Source of the DNA: Mucilaginibacter terrae
GTDB lineage: Bacteria > Bacteroidota > Bacteroidia > Sphingobacteriales > Sphingobacteriaceae
Assembly (NCBI RefSeq): GCF_031951985.1
Contig: NZ_JAVLVU010000001.1
Span: forward strand, 2,666,001 to 2,730,000
DNA: 64,000 nt
Reading direction: 5' to 3'
Position 1 is the stretch's first letter. Each line of letters opens with the position of its first letter. Below, one piece after another: positions 26,255-35,666 of this stretch. The translations under genes were made by a program, and so were the position numbers. The notes beneath the pieces were generated by a model. It saw nothing but the letters and a program-made list of their open reading frames with translations. It searched no databases and was not told where the DNA came from.

Positions 26255-29200
26255 GTGCTGCTCATTGTCAGTATAGTGTTAATACTTTTTCAATACAAGC
26301 CAGTGCAAACCTGGGCGGCTAAAAAGGCTACCAAGTATTTATCAGAGGAACTACACACAAAGGTCGACATTAAAAGCCTTTACATAAAGCCATTCTCATC
26401 GGTGGTACTGGAAGACCTTTACATTCTTGATAAGCAAAACGACACGCTGCTCCGAACGCCTCACTTGGCCGTTGAACTACAAGGCTTTTCGATATTTAAC
26501 AGCATTAAGCGCCGCGTGCTTAACTTTGAAACCATACAGCTTGATAACGGCGTTTTTAACTTCAAACAACTTAAAGACAGCACTACCAACCTCTCTTTTC
26601 TTATTGATTATTTTAGCGGCCCGCCCGATACCACCAAAAAAGCAAGCAAACCCTGGACGCTCAACTTTGGCCGCATTACCATCAACAACTTTCACTTTAA
26701 GTACAAAAACTACCTCGATACGCTTAAAACACCCGGCGTAGTCAATTTTGAAGATCTGGACGTTGATCGTTTCAGCACCGTGGTAACAGGTATGGATTTG
26801 AAGAATCACCTGTTTAAGGGCAATGTACAAAAACTTGCCTTGCATGAGTTGCGCAGCGGCTTTTTGTTAAAAGAACTATCGGCCAATGCCACTATTGATA
26901 CCAACCAGATTTTGCTGCAAAACCTGCATTTGGTTACACCTAACTCTCATTTGAAAGACTACTTCAGGATGCGCTTTAAATCTTTCAGCGACTTTAGTGA
27001 TTTTGAGAAGAAGGTACATATGGATGCTGATATAAAAGATTCACACCTCTCATCAAAAGATGTGGCTTACTTTACGCCATCGTTAGATAAAACCAACTTT
27101 GAATTAGGTTTAAGCGGTCGTGCCAGCGGATTGGTAAACAACATTAAAGCCAGCAACCTCACTGTTACCGCCGGACAAGCCACCTACATACGGGGCAACT
27201 TTAACCTAAAAGGGTTGCCCGATTGGGATAACACTTACCTCACGCTCGAATTTAAACAGCTGGCATCCAACAAAAAGGACCTCGATTACCTGTACACGCA
27301 TTTTACCGGTATGCCCAACCGAAAAGTGCCCGACCTATTCAGCAAGTTTGGAAATATTAGCTATAGCGGCAAATTTACCGGCACGCAAAAAAACTTCAAT
27401 ATAGCCGGAACTTTTAAAACCCTTTTAGGACGTCTTGACCCTGACGTAAACATTAGGTTCAATGCCAAGGGTGTGCCGGCCTACAAGGGTAGCATAGCAG
27501 CTACTAATTTTAATTTGGCTGCCCTGTTAGATGATAAAAGCTTAGGCCGTACTACTTTAAAAGCCACGGTAGATGGCAGTGGCGATGATCTTAAAAACTT
27601 ATCAACCACGTTGAATGCCGATGTTAATTTTATTGACTACAATGGCTATAAATACCGGAATATTGATTTAGACGGAACTTTCAGGAACCAGGTTGCTAAA
27701 GCAAAAATTAAGGTAAACGATCGCAATGTCAAGCTCAACCTCAATGGCAACATAGATCTTAATCCCGAGTTACCCAGATATACCATCACCGGCTCCATAA
27801 AAGATGCTCATTTAAACAGACTTAAACTGGTTAAAGACACGCTTACCTTAACTACCAACATAAACACCAGTTTTTCGGGCAATAATCTTAAAAACCTGCA
27901 GGGTTTTGTACAGCTAACCCCTACCCGTATTACCACTCCAAAAGACAACTATGTAATTGACACCTTAAAGTTAACAGCCGAAGGTTTGGGCAATAACAGG
28001 CTCATCAGCCTCCGCTCTGATTTGGCCGATGGTAGCATTAAGGGTAGTTATGATCTGGCAACCTTTCCTTCTTATTTTAAGTCTATAGCTAAAAAATATA
28101 TCCCATCGCTACAAACTAAAATATATACGCCAGGGCCGCAAAACTTTGATTTCAGGCTCAATTTAAAAAACCTCGACCCTGTACTGCTCATGTTCATGCC
28201 CGACCTGAAAATTCCTGAAGGCGGTACATTTGTAGGGCACTTCAATTCGGCCGAAAAAACGGCTACGCTAAGTGGTTTAATAAAAACCGTGAAGTATGGC
28301 AAAATGGTGTTTCATGATTTTATTGTGGACGAAAGCACTGCCGATAGCCTGTTAACGCTCAACTTATCATTAAGCAAGGTTGATTTAACCGATAGTCTGT
28401 ACATTAAAGATATTAACATTACCAATTTTTTGCGTCGCGACAGTTTAAACTTCAACGTAAAACTATCAGATAAAAATGCTACCAACCAACTGGATTTGTA
28501 CGGCCTGGTAGAGTTTGGCCGCGATACCACAGCCAAACTTAAACTCCTTCCATCAGAAGTTATACTGGAGCGCGAATCATGGCGCTTAACTGAGCAGGTA
28601 CGCATACGATTGCTAAATGGCAAAACAGATATTGAAAATTTTGAGCTTACCAACGGAGAGCAACGCGTAAGTATTGATGGCTTTATATCAAGCTCGCCCG
28701 AAGATAAACTTAAGGTTACCTTTGATAAATTTAGGATGGCCACCATTAACCAGCTTACCAAGGCAGGAGGTGTATTATTACATGGCTCGCTCAATGGTGA
28801 GGTTAACCTGAGTTCGATATTAAAAAAAACCGGGGTGGATGCCAACCTGCGCATCGACTCGTTAACGATGAACAAAACCCTGGTGGGCGATGTAAAAATT
28901 GTATCAGACCTTGATAACGATAACAGCCGCGCCAACGTAAAACTCAATATTTTAAACCGTGGCCTTGAAACCCTGAATATTGCCGGAGCTTATTATTTAG
29001 ACAAAGGCGAGGGCGATAAACTTGATTTTGATGTACGCATGGATCAAACGGAGGCCGTCATTTTTTCTCCGTTTATTAAAAACCTGGTATCAAATGTAAA
29101 AGGTACCCTATCGGCCGATATGAAACTGACCGGAGCGCCATCGAACCCTAAACTTAACGGTAACATTACCTTGGCTAATACCGGCGTTACGGTTGATTAC

Positions 29201-29527
29201 CTGAAAGTGCCTTATACCATTAATGATAAACTTACGGTTGAAAACAGCATCATCAAAATTGATGATATGCGCATAAGTGACCCACGCGGCGGTAAGGGCA
29301 CAGCTAATGGAAAAATAGACCTTTCGGACTTTGCCAATCCTTTACTTGATATTAGTGTAAGGGCCAATAACCTCATGGCGCTCAATACCACCTTTCGCGA
29401 TAATCGCCTTTATTACGGTACGGCTTTTGGTAGCGGCAGTTTTAGCTTTACCGGCCCAATTGACAATATGAAGATTGATATTAAAGCCAAAACCGAAGAT
29501 GGTACGGTATTTAATAATTCCGCTTAA
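26255..29527 (+). CDS. tamB: TamB-like translocation/assembly protein, N-terminal part (frameshifted gene)
   Basis: A 1090-residue fragment with one N-terminal membrane helix and a long beta-rich body typical of TamB/AsmA-like proteins, which bridge the periplasm and help outer-membrane assembly or lipid transport. It ends early at GTVFNNSA. Removing one A near 29515 restores reading into the C-terminal part (IPLNTSATANEYDF). The only normal start is the GTG at 26255, which falls inside the membrane helix. The frame is open upstream and encodes KIIKKILKITLVLVLIV, so the original start has probably been lost or an unusual codon is used. It is divergent from tsaD by about 70 bases. Confidence 0.85.
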   Translation: MLLIVSIVLILFQYKPVQTWAAKKATKYLSEELHTKVDIKSLYIKPFSSVVLEDLYILDKQNDTLLRTPHLAVELQGFSIFNSIKRRVLNFETIQLDNGVFNFKQLKDSTTNLSFLIDYFSGPPDTTKKASKPWTLNFGRITINNFHFKYKNYLDTLKTPGVVNFEDLDVDRFSTVVTGMDLKNHLFKGNVQKLALHELRSGFLLKELSANATIDTNQILLQNLHLVTPNSHLKDYFRMRFKSFSDFSDFEKKVHMDADIKDSHLSSKDVAYFTPSLDKTNFELGLSGRASGLVNNIKASNLTVTAGQATYIRGNFNLKGLPDWDNTYLTLEFKQLASNKKDLDYLYTHFTGMPNRKVPDLFSKFGNISYSGKFTGTQKNFNIAGTFKTLLGRLDPDVNIRFNAKGVPAYKGSIAATNFNLAALLDDKSLGRTTLKATVDGSGDDLKNLSTTLNADVNFIDYNGYKYRNIDLDGTFRNQVAKAKIKVNDRNVKLNLNGNIDLNPELPRYTITGSIKDAHLNRLKLVKDTLTLTTNINTSFSGNNLKNLQGFVQLTPTRITTPKDNYVIDTLKLTAEGLGNNRLISLRSDLADGSIKGSYDLATFPSYFKSIAKKYIPSLQTKIYTPGPQNFDFRLNLKNLDPVLLMFMPDLKIPEGGTFVGHFNSAEKTATLSGLIKTVKYGKMVFHDFIVDESTADSLLTLNLSLSKVDLTDSLYIKDINITNFLRRDSLNFNVKLSDKNATNQLDLYGLVEFGRDTTAKLKLLPSEVILERESWRLTEQVRIRLLNGKTDIENFELTNGEQRVSIDGFISSSPEDKLKVTFDKFRMATINQLTKAGGVLLHGSLNGEVNLSSILKKTGVDANLRIDSLTMNKTLVGDVKIVSDLDNDNSRANVKLNILNRGLETLNIAGAYYLDKGEGDKLDFDVRMDQTEAVIFSPFIKNLVSNVKGTLSADMKLTGAPSNPKLNGNITLANTGVTVDYLKVPYTINDKLTVENSIIKIDDMRISDPRGGKGTANGKIDLSDFANPLLDISVRANNLMALNTTFRDNRLYYGTAFGSGSFSFTGPIDNMKIDIKAKTEDGTVFNNSA

Positions 29528-30695
29528 TACGTCGGCAACGGCCAATGAGTATGATTTTATAAGGTTTGTAAGCCATAAAGACTCTACCAGGGTTATTAGT
29601 ACAGCCAACGCATTTAAAGGCGTTACGCTAAACTTCGATCTATCGGCCGATGAAAAAACCCTGGTACGAATAACCACCGATTTGGGCTTACTCGAAGGGC
29701 GTGGTGTAGCCAACGGATTAAAATTGAACATTAACAGCCTGGGCGATTTTGAAATGCGGGGAGACTTCCTCATTTCATCGGGTAAGTTTGAATTTACGGC
29801 TAAAAACTTCATCAGCAAAAACTTTCAGGTTAACCAGGGCGGTACGCTACGCTGGACGGGTAACCCATCAAACGCAGAGATCAATCTTAAAGCCATTTAT
29901 GAGCTACGGGCCAACATCTCTAACTTATATTCGGCGGCGGGTTTACAATCACCGTGGGGTACCCGCCAGGAGCTGGTACAGGCACAACTTATGCTAACCC
30001 GAACGCTGCTGCAACCGGTAATTGAGTTTGATTTTACTTTCCCGCTCAATGCATCAATTAAAGACGATATGGCAACTTACCTGTCCGACATTAACAACCG
30101 TAACCAGCAGGCCCTGAGTTTGATTGTAAGGCGGCAGTTTGCCCCGGGTACGGGTTCAAATATTAATCAGCAGGTATTGGGAACAGCCAGTACGGCAGCA
30201 AGCGAGTTTTTCTTTAATAAACTCAACAGCTATATTGCCCAGTCAACTAATTTCCGCAGTCTCGATTTAAACATTCGCTCTCAAAGTGATGCCAGTGCAT
30301 CGTTAAGGTTGTTTAAAGACCGCGTAGTACTCAATGGCAGTGTATACAATGCCAACGGTAGTAACGATCTGTTCAGCAATAATTCATCAAACCTGTTCAA
30401 TTCTGATTTCAGGAAACTTACTACCGATTTTAATGCCGAATACCTGATACGGCAGGATGGACAGTTGCGGGGACGTTTTTCATACCGCACCCTCAATACT
30501 ACGGCCATTAGCAGTACGATTGATTACCGTCCGCAATATGTAAACGGGTTAGGTTTAATATATCAACGAGATTTTGATACGTTTAAAGAATTCTTTCGCA
30601 ACCTTTTCAGAAAAGGGCGTAATGCAGCCCAGCAACCGGCAGATAGTTCAAACGCACCGGTGGTAATTGATGACCCTGAAGAAGATAAAGAGTAA
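29475..30695 (+). CDS. tamB: TamB-like protein, C-terminal part in the shifted frame
   Basis: The frame that continues the TamB body after the single-base shift, about 390 genuine residues from IPLNTSATANEY on. It carries the conserved C-terminal TamB (DUF490) domain, with VQAQLMLTRTLLQPVIEFDF and long beta strands such as FSYRTLNTTAISSTIDYRP. Together with the upstream fragment it would make about 1480 residues, a usual size in this group. As written there is no proper start (TTG at 29475 encodes an out-of-frame lead), so this part is unlikely to be made alone. Confidence 0.8.
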   Translation: MILKPKPKMVRYLIIPLNTSATANEYDFIRFVSHKDSTRVISTANAFKGVTLNFDLSADEKTLVRITTDLGLLEGRGVANGLKLNINSLGDFEMRGDFLISSGKFEFTAKNFISKNFQVNQGGTLRWTGNPSNAEINLKAIYELRANISNLYSAAGLQSPWGTRQELVQAQLMLTRTLLQPVIEFDFTFPLNASIKDDMATYLSDINNRNQQALSLIVRRQFAPGTGSNINQQVLGTASTAASEFFFNKLNSYIAQSTNFRSLDLNIRSQSDASASLRLFKDRVVLNGSVYNANGSNDLFSNNSSNLFNSDFRKLTTDFNAEYLIRQDGQLRGRFSYRTLNTTAISSTIDYRPQYVNGLGLIYQRDFDTFKEFFRNLFRKGRNAAQQPADSSNAPVVIDDPEEDKE

Positions 30696-30712
30696 GGTTA
30701 TTTTAACAAGAA

Positions 30713-30795
30713 TGTCATCTCGAACGATAGTGAGAGATCTTATATAAGCGATGCTGCAAAGCGTCTAAGATTTCTAATTATCACTCGAAATGACA
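30713..30795. repeat. Palindrome family A copy between convergent genes
   Basis: An 83-bp imperfect palindrome from TGTCATCTCGAACGATAG to TCGAAATGACA, 17 bases after the TamB stop and 29 bases after the ribBA stop on the opposite strand. It could serve both transcripts as a 3'-end hairpin. Confidence 0.8.
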
Positions 30796-30824
30796 TTGAG
30801 TATTTATAAGTAAGAGCCTATATC

Positions 30825-32030
30825 TTAATGATTCTTTAAAATGGCATGCTCCATTTTATCACGTTTGGTAATAAGGTAAGTCTCATTATGCGGGTTTGGT
30901 GCAATTTCGATAGGAACGGTTTCAACCACCTCAATGCCATAGCCTGTTAGGCCGGTACGCTTTTTAGGATTGTTGCTCATCAAACGCATCTTGGTAATAC
31001 CCAAATCGCGGATGATTTGTGCACCTATGCCATAATCGCGCTGATCCATTTTAAAGCCCAACTGAAGATTGGCTTCAACCGTATCTAAGCCGCTTTCCTG
31101 TAATTGGTAGGCTTTTAATTTATTAATTAGACCAATGCCGCGGCCTTCCTGGTTCATATATACAATAACTCCTTTGCCTTCCTGACTTACAATTTCCATA
31201 GCCTTGTGTAACTGTGGGCCGCAATCGCACCGACACGAGCCAAAAATGTCGCCGGTTACACAGGAACTGTGCACACGTGTTAAAACGGGTTCGCCAGGCT
31301 CCCAAGTACCTTTTACCAGTGCTAAATGATGCTCCCCGGTATCTTTTTGAGTGTAGGCAATCATATCAAAATCGCCCCATTCAGTAGGCATTTTTACTGA
31401 AACCTCACGGTCAATTAAGGTTTCGGTATTGAGGCGATAAGCTATCAGGTCTTTAATCGAAATTATTTTGAGATCGTGCTCCTTAGCCATTACCAGCAAA
31501 TCGGGCAGGCGCGCCATTTCGCCATCATCCTTCATTACCTCGCATATAACACCCGATGGCTCAAGACCGGCCATAACCGGTAAATCAATAGCAGCCTCGG
31601 TATGGCCTGCGCGGCGTAATACGCCACCGTCTTTGGCAATCAGCGGAAACACGTGTCCCGGGCGACCCAAATCGGCAGGTTTGGTAGCCGGATCAATTAA
31701 GGCCAGGCTGGTTTTTGAACGGTCGGACGCTGATATACCTGTTGTACAACCATGCCCCAGTAAATCAACCGAAACCGTAAAGTTGGTTTCGAGTGTGGCC
31801 GTATTATGGTTAACCATAGGTTCCAGTTCCAGTTCATTAGCGCGTTGGCGGGTAATGGGTGCACATATTAATCCGCGCCCGTATTTAGCCATGAAGTTTA
31901 TAGCTTCAGGGGTTGCATAGCGGGTGGCAATTAAAAAATCACCTTCATTTTCGCGGTCATCATCATCAACTACGATGATCATTTTTCCGGCTTTTATAGC
32001 TTCTATAGCTTCGGGTATGGTATTCAGCAT
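30825..32030 (-). CDS. ribBA: Bifunctional 3,4-dihydroxy-2-butanone 4-phosphate synthase / GTP cyclohydrolase II
   Basis: A 401-residue fusion supplying both precursors of riboflavin. The RibB half (1-200) has the acidic [11 protein letters not shown] motif (22-32) and HTEAAIDL. The RibA half (205-401) has zinc ligands Cys257, Cys268 and Cys270 (C-x10-C-x-C) and [10 protein letters not shown]. The frame can be extended to 32075, but the ATG at 32030 ([13 protein letters not shown]) fits the family. No FMN riboswitch is seen in the 108 bases upstream, so it is probably expressed with the LptF/G-type gene. Confidence 0.96.
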   Translation of the reverse strand: MLNTIPEAIEAIKAGKMIIVVDDDDRENEGDFLIATRYATPEAINFMAKYGRGLICAPITRQRANELELEPMVNHNTATLETNFTVSVDLLGHGCTTGISASDRSKTSLALIDPATKPADLGRPGHVFPLIAKDGGVLRRAGHTEAAIDLPVMAGLEPSGVICEVMKDDGEMARLPDLLVMAKEHDLKIISIKDLIAYRLNTETLIDREVSVKMPTEWGDFDMIAYTQKDTGEHHLALVKGTWEPGEPVLTRVHSSCVTGDIFGSCRCDCGPQLHKAMEIVSQEGKGVIVYMNQEGRGIGLINKLKAYQLQESGLDTVEANLQLGFKMDQRDYGIGAQIIRDLGITKMRLMSNNPKKRTGLTGYGIEVVETVPIEIAPNPHNETYLITKRDKMEHAILKNH

Positions 32031-32138
32031 GTTAATGGGATAACTGGCTAACCGCAAAAACCGGCAACCAGTCAATATTTAAACAAAGTTACGCTATATG
32101 TGAGTGTAAACAAGTCGGCTTTATGTAAAATCGGTTCA

Positions 32139-33557
32139 TCAGGCTGTTGCGGCCTTGCGCTTAAATATTTTATTGAAGAATCGCTTATAAGCTTCGGTAT
32201 CAAACAAAACCGAATCATTGGCCGCCTTGTACGATAGGAACAAGCCTATAGGCGTTAATATGAAAATAGCGGCCCACATGCCCATAGCCGGGGTAATACT
32301 ACCCTCCTTGGCCGATTTTTCGCCAATGGTGGCAATAATGTAATACAGCAAAAAGAAGATTACCGATACTACCACCGGCAACCCCAGGCCGCCTTTACGT
32401 ATAATTGCGCCAAGCGGTGCGCCAATTAAAAACAACGCTAAACAAGCCGCCGAGAGTGTGAATTTTTTATTATACTCAATAGAATATTTACGGATGGTTT
32501 TTGATTCTTCCTGGTAACGCTCAGATACGGGTTTGAGCATATCGCGAATGGTTTGTGCCGAGCTTTGAGCACCCGGTAAGGCATTATGTAACACTTTGCC
32601 TTTAAGTGCTACAGCCGGCAAAGCACGTGTTGTACTGCCTTTAATAGCCTTGTGCGGCATCACAAAATATTTAATGTAAGGCGACATCATAGCTGCATTG
32701 CTATTGGTTGACTGCCTAACGGTTTTAATGATAGAATCTTGCGACAAGGTTAATTGTTTCAGGTTCATCATTTGTATGGTCGATCGCCACTCGCTGGCGT
32801 CGGTACGTTTCATTTTAAAGTCCGATAGATCAAACTTACGTTCGGTTGAGGCAAAACGCCTGCGGTTAAATTGCTGCCGGGCATTGATGTTACGCTTGTC
32901 GGGTGCTTCTGAATATTGTATACCATCTTTAAGCTTTAAAACCAGGTACATATCATCGGGCGTGCGGTACATAATGCCTTCTTTGGCAAAAAGCACACTC
33001 AGGTTATTGGTTTTTTCCTCTTTCTGGTAAATCATTACACCGTGCAGCGTTTGGCCGTCGGCATCCTTTTTTTGCACACGTATGGAGTATCCGGGTATAC
33101 TGTTATTAAAAATGCCTTCAGATATCAGGAAGGCCGTTTTTTGCTGGCGCACATCGTACAATAACGAGTAGTACTTAAAATTGGCAATAGGCAGCATGTA
33201 ATCTGAAAACAGGAAAGCGCCTATGCTGAGCATGGTTACCACGATCATCATGGGGTACATAGCCCTTCCTAATGATATACCTGCCGATTTGATGGCTACC
33301 AGCTCATAATTTTCGCCCAGGCTGCCGTAGGTCATGATGGATGACAGCAGCACCGACAAGGGCAGCGCCATGGCCACGTTGGTCATGGAGGCGTACATCA
33401 TGAGCTCTAAAATAATATACCACTGAAAACCTTTGCCAATGAGGTCGTCGATGTATTTAAACAAAAACAACATCAGCAACACAAACATTACGATGAAAAA
33501 GGTAACGATGAAAGGCCTTATAAAGGATTTTAGTATTAAGAGGTGTATCTTTTTCAC
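32139..33557 (-). CDS. LptF/LptG family (YjgP/YjgQ) permease
   Basis: A 472-residue inner-membrane protein with three N-terminal membrane spans, a large periplasmic beta-jellyroll (about 110-350) and three C-terminal spans, as in the LPS-export permeases LptF and LptG. It starts MKKIHLLILKSFIRPF with a GTG codon and has the loop MTYGSLGENYELVAIKSAG. It should extract lipopolysaccharide from the inner membrane together with LptB. Which of the two subunits it represents cannot be decided by eye. A TAACTTTG box lies four bases before the start codon. Confidence 0.9.
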   Translation of the reverse strand: MKKIHLLILKSFIRPFIVTFFIVMFVLLMLFLFKYIDDLIGKGFQWYIILELMMYASMTNVAMALPLSVLLSSIMTYGSLGENYELVAIKSAGISLGRAMYPMMIVVTMLSIGAFLFSDYMLPIANFKYYSLLYDVRQQKTAFLISEGIFNNSIPGYSIRVQKKDADGQTLHGVMIYQKEEKTNNLSVLFAKEGIMYRTPDDMYLVLKLKDGIQYSEAPDKRNINARQQFNRRRFASTERKFDLSDFKMKRTDASEWRSTIQMMNLKQLTLSQDSIIKTVRQSTNSNAAMMSPYIKYFVMPHKAIKGSTTRALPAVALKGKVLHNALPGAQSSAQTIRDMLKPVSERYQEESKTIRKYSIEYNKKFTLSAACLALFLIGAPLGAIIRKGGLGLPVVVSVIFFLLYYIIATIGEKSAKEGSITPAMGMWAAIFILTPIGLFLSYKAANDSVLFDTEAYKRFFNKIFKRKAATA

Positions 33558-33561
33558 TGTG

Positions 33562-33569
33562 CAAAGTTA
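33562..33569 (-). promoter_or_regulatory. -7 promoter box abutting the LptF/G permease start
   Basis: On the minus strand TAACTTTG is a perfect TAnnTTTG match, ending four bases before the GTG start at 33557. A weak TTGG/GTTG box lies about 19 bases upstream. Transcription would begin at or inside the start codon. Confidence 0.45.
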
Positions 33570-33670
33570 CGCAAATAGGCTATTGTACCCAACAACGCAG
33601 TTGCTAAGCATAACGGCTTTAGGCATTTAATATTATGCCTGTTACAGGCTACTAAAATGCTGGAGTAAAT

Positions 33671-34051
33671 TTATGCACCCAATACGCTAAAAAGATAATC
33701 AATCTGGTTGTCCCAAATCAGTTTACGTTCGGCTATGGTATCCTCGGTGGCAAAATCGGTTATGTTGAGGGCTACATCATTGGTAAGTTCATCCTGCGCT
33801 ATTTCCATTTCGAAATAATACTGCGGCTCATCATCCAGCCAGCGAAAGCGCACAAACTTGTTTTCTTTAGCGGCCAGGAGTTTGGCCTTCTGCTCTTCAT
33901 CATCCCAGGTAAAGGTAAAAACCTGATCGCGGTAAACTACTTTATCGGCAAACCATTGGGTAAGGCCATTGGCCTCACTTAAAAAACTATACAAAATACG
34001 CGGAGACGATTTAATTTCATACTCCAGATTAAACTTTTTCTTTTCGGACAT
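33671..34051 (-). CDS. START-like domain protein
   Basis: A 126-residue cytoplasmic protein with the helix-grip START/AHSA1-like fold: SSPRILYSFLSEANGLTQWF near the N-terminus, alternating strands, and a long final helix. A strongly conserved stand-alone form occurs in Bacteroidota. The ligand is unknown. It is monocistronic, divergent from the tRNA cluster. Confidence 0.8.
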   Translation of the reverse strand: MSEKKKFNLEYEIKSSPRILYSFLSEANGLTQWFADKVVYRDQVFTFTWDDEEQKAKLLAAKENKFVRFRWLDDEPQYYFEMEIAQDELTNDVALNITDFATEDTIAERKLIWDNQIDYLFSVLGA

Positions 34052-34103
34052 ATATCAGGTTTACAGAGGGTTTTGCCGGCTGAACCGCAAATGTTAAACA
34101 TTT

Positions 34104-34135
34104 TTTCTAAAGAAAGGTAAATAATCCTATATTTG
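34104..34135 (+). promoter_or_regulatory. Promoter of the tRNA cluster
   Basis: A perfect TATATTTG -7 box (34128-34135) with TTTC/TTTT about 20 bases upstream (34103-34107). Transcription would start near 34142, about 47 bases before the first tRNA-like sequence. Confidence 0.55.
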
Positions 34136-34188
34136 CAAACCTTTTTAGGGAAGCCCCTTCGGCAAACCTAAAATGCGGACGTTAATAC

Positions 34189-34250
34189 TGCGGGATAGCT
34201 CAGATGGTAAGAGCGTAGGATTCATATACGCCTGAGGCGGACGGCAGTCC
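34189..34250 (+). pseudogene. Decayed tRNA(CAU) copy 1
   Basis: TGCGGGATAGCTCAGATGG opens as a normal acceptor and D arm, but after ATTCATAT the sequence becomes ACGCCTGAGGCGGACGGCAG and the 3' half of the T arm and acceptor are absent. The upstream TAAAATGCG is repeated before the intact copy, showing a tandem duplication. It cannot fold as a tRNA. Confidence 0.75.
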
Positions 34251-34269
34251 TTAAAATGCGAATATAAAT

Positions 34270-34343
34270 TGCGGGATAGCTCAGATGGTTAGAGCGTAGG
34301 ATTCATAACCCTAAGGTCGGCAGTTCGATCCTGCTTCCCGCAA
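34270..34343 (+). tRNA. tRNA-Met (anticodon CAU)
   Basis: 74 bases folding as a cloverleaf: acceptor TGCGGGA/TCCCGCA, D stem GCTC/GAGC, anticodon loop TTCATAA, and T arm GGCAG-TTCGATC-CTGCT. The T1:A72 pair argues against initiator tRNA. Elongator Met is most likely, although a CAU anticodon could also be the lysidine-modified Ile tRNA. The last anticodon-stem pair is an A.C mismatch. CCA is not encoded. Confidence 0.88.
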
Positions 34344-34349
34344 CCTGGC

Positions 34350-34385
34350 AAAAGGCCATCAGTTTTTTACTGATGGCCTTTTTTG
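34350..34385 (+). terminator. Terminator of the tRNA gene
   Basis: AAAAGGCCATCAGT pairs with ACTGATGGCCTTTT and runs into six T residues, starting seven bases after the tRNA. Confidence 0.85.
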
Positions 34386-34648
34386 TGTATACTCGTGTAT
34401 GTTTACTGTATATGTACTCTCCTACCTTCAACAAAATTTACATTGGTTACACGCCTGACATGACTAATCGCTTTCTATCTCATAATGAGTTGGGAACAAA
34501 AGGTTACACTGTAAAATACCGGCCATGGGTAATTCTTCGAACTGAGGAATATCTAACTAAACCAGACGCTATGAAAAGGGAGCAACAGTTAAAAGGAGGA
34601 AAAGGCCGAGATTTGATTGAAGATTTTAAAAAATGCTCAGATGGTTAG
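34373..34648 (+). pseudogene. GIY-YIG endonuclease-like gene, probably with a damaged N-terminus
   Basis: The frame encodes a small single-domain GIY-YIG protein: KIYIGYTPDMTNRFLSHN, GTKGYTVKYRPW, EQQLKGGKGR. Family members usually begin with a strand like FYVYVLYS right before this. Here the first ATG (34373) is inside the tRNA terminator and the lead-in is VYTRVCLLYMYS. An overlapping frame reads MFTVYV, as if a few bases were lost near 34410. Starting at the ATG at 34412 would omit the GIY strand. The last codons and the TAG stop are formed by the D arm of the tRNA-like sequence that follows. Confidence 0.65.
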
Positions 34649-34705
34649 AGCATAGCATTCATATCCGCCTAAGGCGGACGGCAGTTCGATCCTGCTTGCC
34701 GCAGC
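34635..34705 (+). pseudogene. Decayed tRNA(CAU) copy 3, lacking its 5' end
   Basis: GCTCAGATGGTTAGAGC matches the D arm and GGCAGTTCGATCCTGCT the T arm, but the 5' acceptor strand is missing. The anticodon stem carries the palindrome TCCGCCTAAGGCGGA, the same change as in copy 1. It overlaps the end of the GIY-YIG gene. Confidence 0.75.
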
Positions 34706-34791
34706 CTTTTTTTTGCCTACTGCGGTATACTAACAATTGATTGGTTTCGTTTACATATATTCTATAAAAAGGAAGCCGTTAAATCACGCTT

Positions 34792-35613
34792 ATGCATAGG
34801 TCAGAATTTATCAAGCTAATGAGCATTCTGCCATTGCTAACCAAGGCCAAAGGAATTGAATCGCTGTTACAAAGTCCGGGACTGTTAAACCATACCGAAA
34901 GGATGCCGGTGTTTTTCACAGGTCATATCGATTCGCATGCCGAGAAGTTTCAACCGTTACTAAAAAGCCTTCAGGCGTTGGGCGCTTCGGTAAAACCATC
35001 AGTTATATTGGTTATTTCGGCACACTGGCTCACGCTTGGCGAATCGTATGTAACCATTAATAAGCAATTTAACGTACCCGATTATCCGTCAACAGGCTCC
35101 CCAACAACAGCAGAATATTTAGTTAGTACCACGGCTATAAAACCCTATGAATGGGAACTGGATCATGGTGCCTGGATGAGACTAAAACATATTGCGCCCA
35201 ACCGCAACATTCCTGTTTTGCAGCTAAGTATTGATATGGAACAACCTTTGGATTATCATTTTCGTTTGGCAAGGCAACTTGCTCCGTTAAGGGATATGGG
35301 GGTTCTTATAATTGGAAGTGGAAACATTGTACATAACCTTGAGCGCTCAGCATTGCGTTTCTGGACCGAAAAACCTTACCAATGGGCTGTTGATTTTGAC
35401 AACTGGGTAAAAACTAAAATAGATGAACGCGACTTGGGCAGTTTATTCAGGTACAGTAATTTTGGCGAAGCAGCAAAGCTGGCAGTCCCCACAGCCGACC
35501 ATTATTTACCTCTTTTGTACGTATTATCGTTAGCAAACCGGGGCGAATCCATTGAACACACCTATGAAAGTTTATACAGGGGAATGAGCTTACGTTGCCT
35601 GCGGGTAGGATAA
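34792..35613 (+). CDS. ygiD: Extradiol dioxygenase, YgiD/LigB family
   Basis: A 273-residue protein of the class III extradiol dioxygenase family; E. coli YgiD opens the ring of L-DOPA. Metal-ligand candidates are conserved: His in FFTGHIDSH, ISAHWLT, SGNIVHN and DHYLPLLYVL. The YPSTGSP block is shorter than in YgiD, and the usual GHGSPMN reads GHIDSHAEK, so substrate choice may differ. An N-terminal leader of about 38 residues resembles the exported forms seen in Bacteroidota. Confidence 0.8.
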   Translation: MHRSEFIKLMSILPLLTKAKGIESLLQSPGLLNHTERMPVFFTGHIDSHAEKFQPLLKSLQALGASVKPSVILVISAHWLTLGESYVTINKQFNVPDYPSTGSPTTAEYLVSTTAIKPYEWELDHGAWMRLKHIAPNRNIPVLQLSIDMEQPLDYHFRLARQLAPLRDMGVLIIGSGNIVHNLERSALRFWTEKPYQWAVDFDNWVKTKIDERDLGSLFRYSNFGEAAKLAVPTADHYLPLLYVLSLANRGESIEHTYESLYRGMSLRCLRVG

Positions 35614-35617
35614 TTAT

Positions 35618-35666
35618 AATATACTGAAAAAGCCACCCGTTTAGCAGATGGCTTTTTCAGTATATT
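35618..35666. terminator. Bidirectional terminator between convergent genes
   Basis: A perfect 18-bp inverted repeat, AATATACTGAAAAAGCCA (35618-35635) and its complement (35649-35666), with a 13-base loop. The right arm overlaps the stop codon of the PhnA gene on the minus strand. Confidence 0.85.

Noticed and set aside
32031..32138. Possible FMN riboswitch before ribBA
   Set aside because: The 108-base gap is shorter than a typical RFN element and I see none of its conserved blocks.
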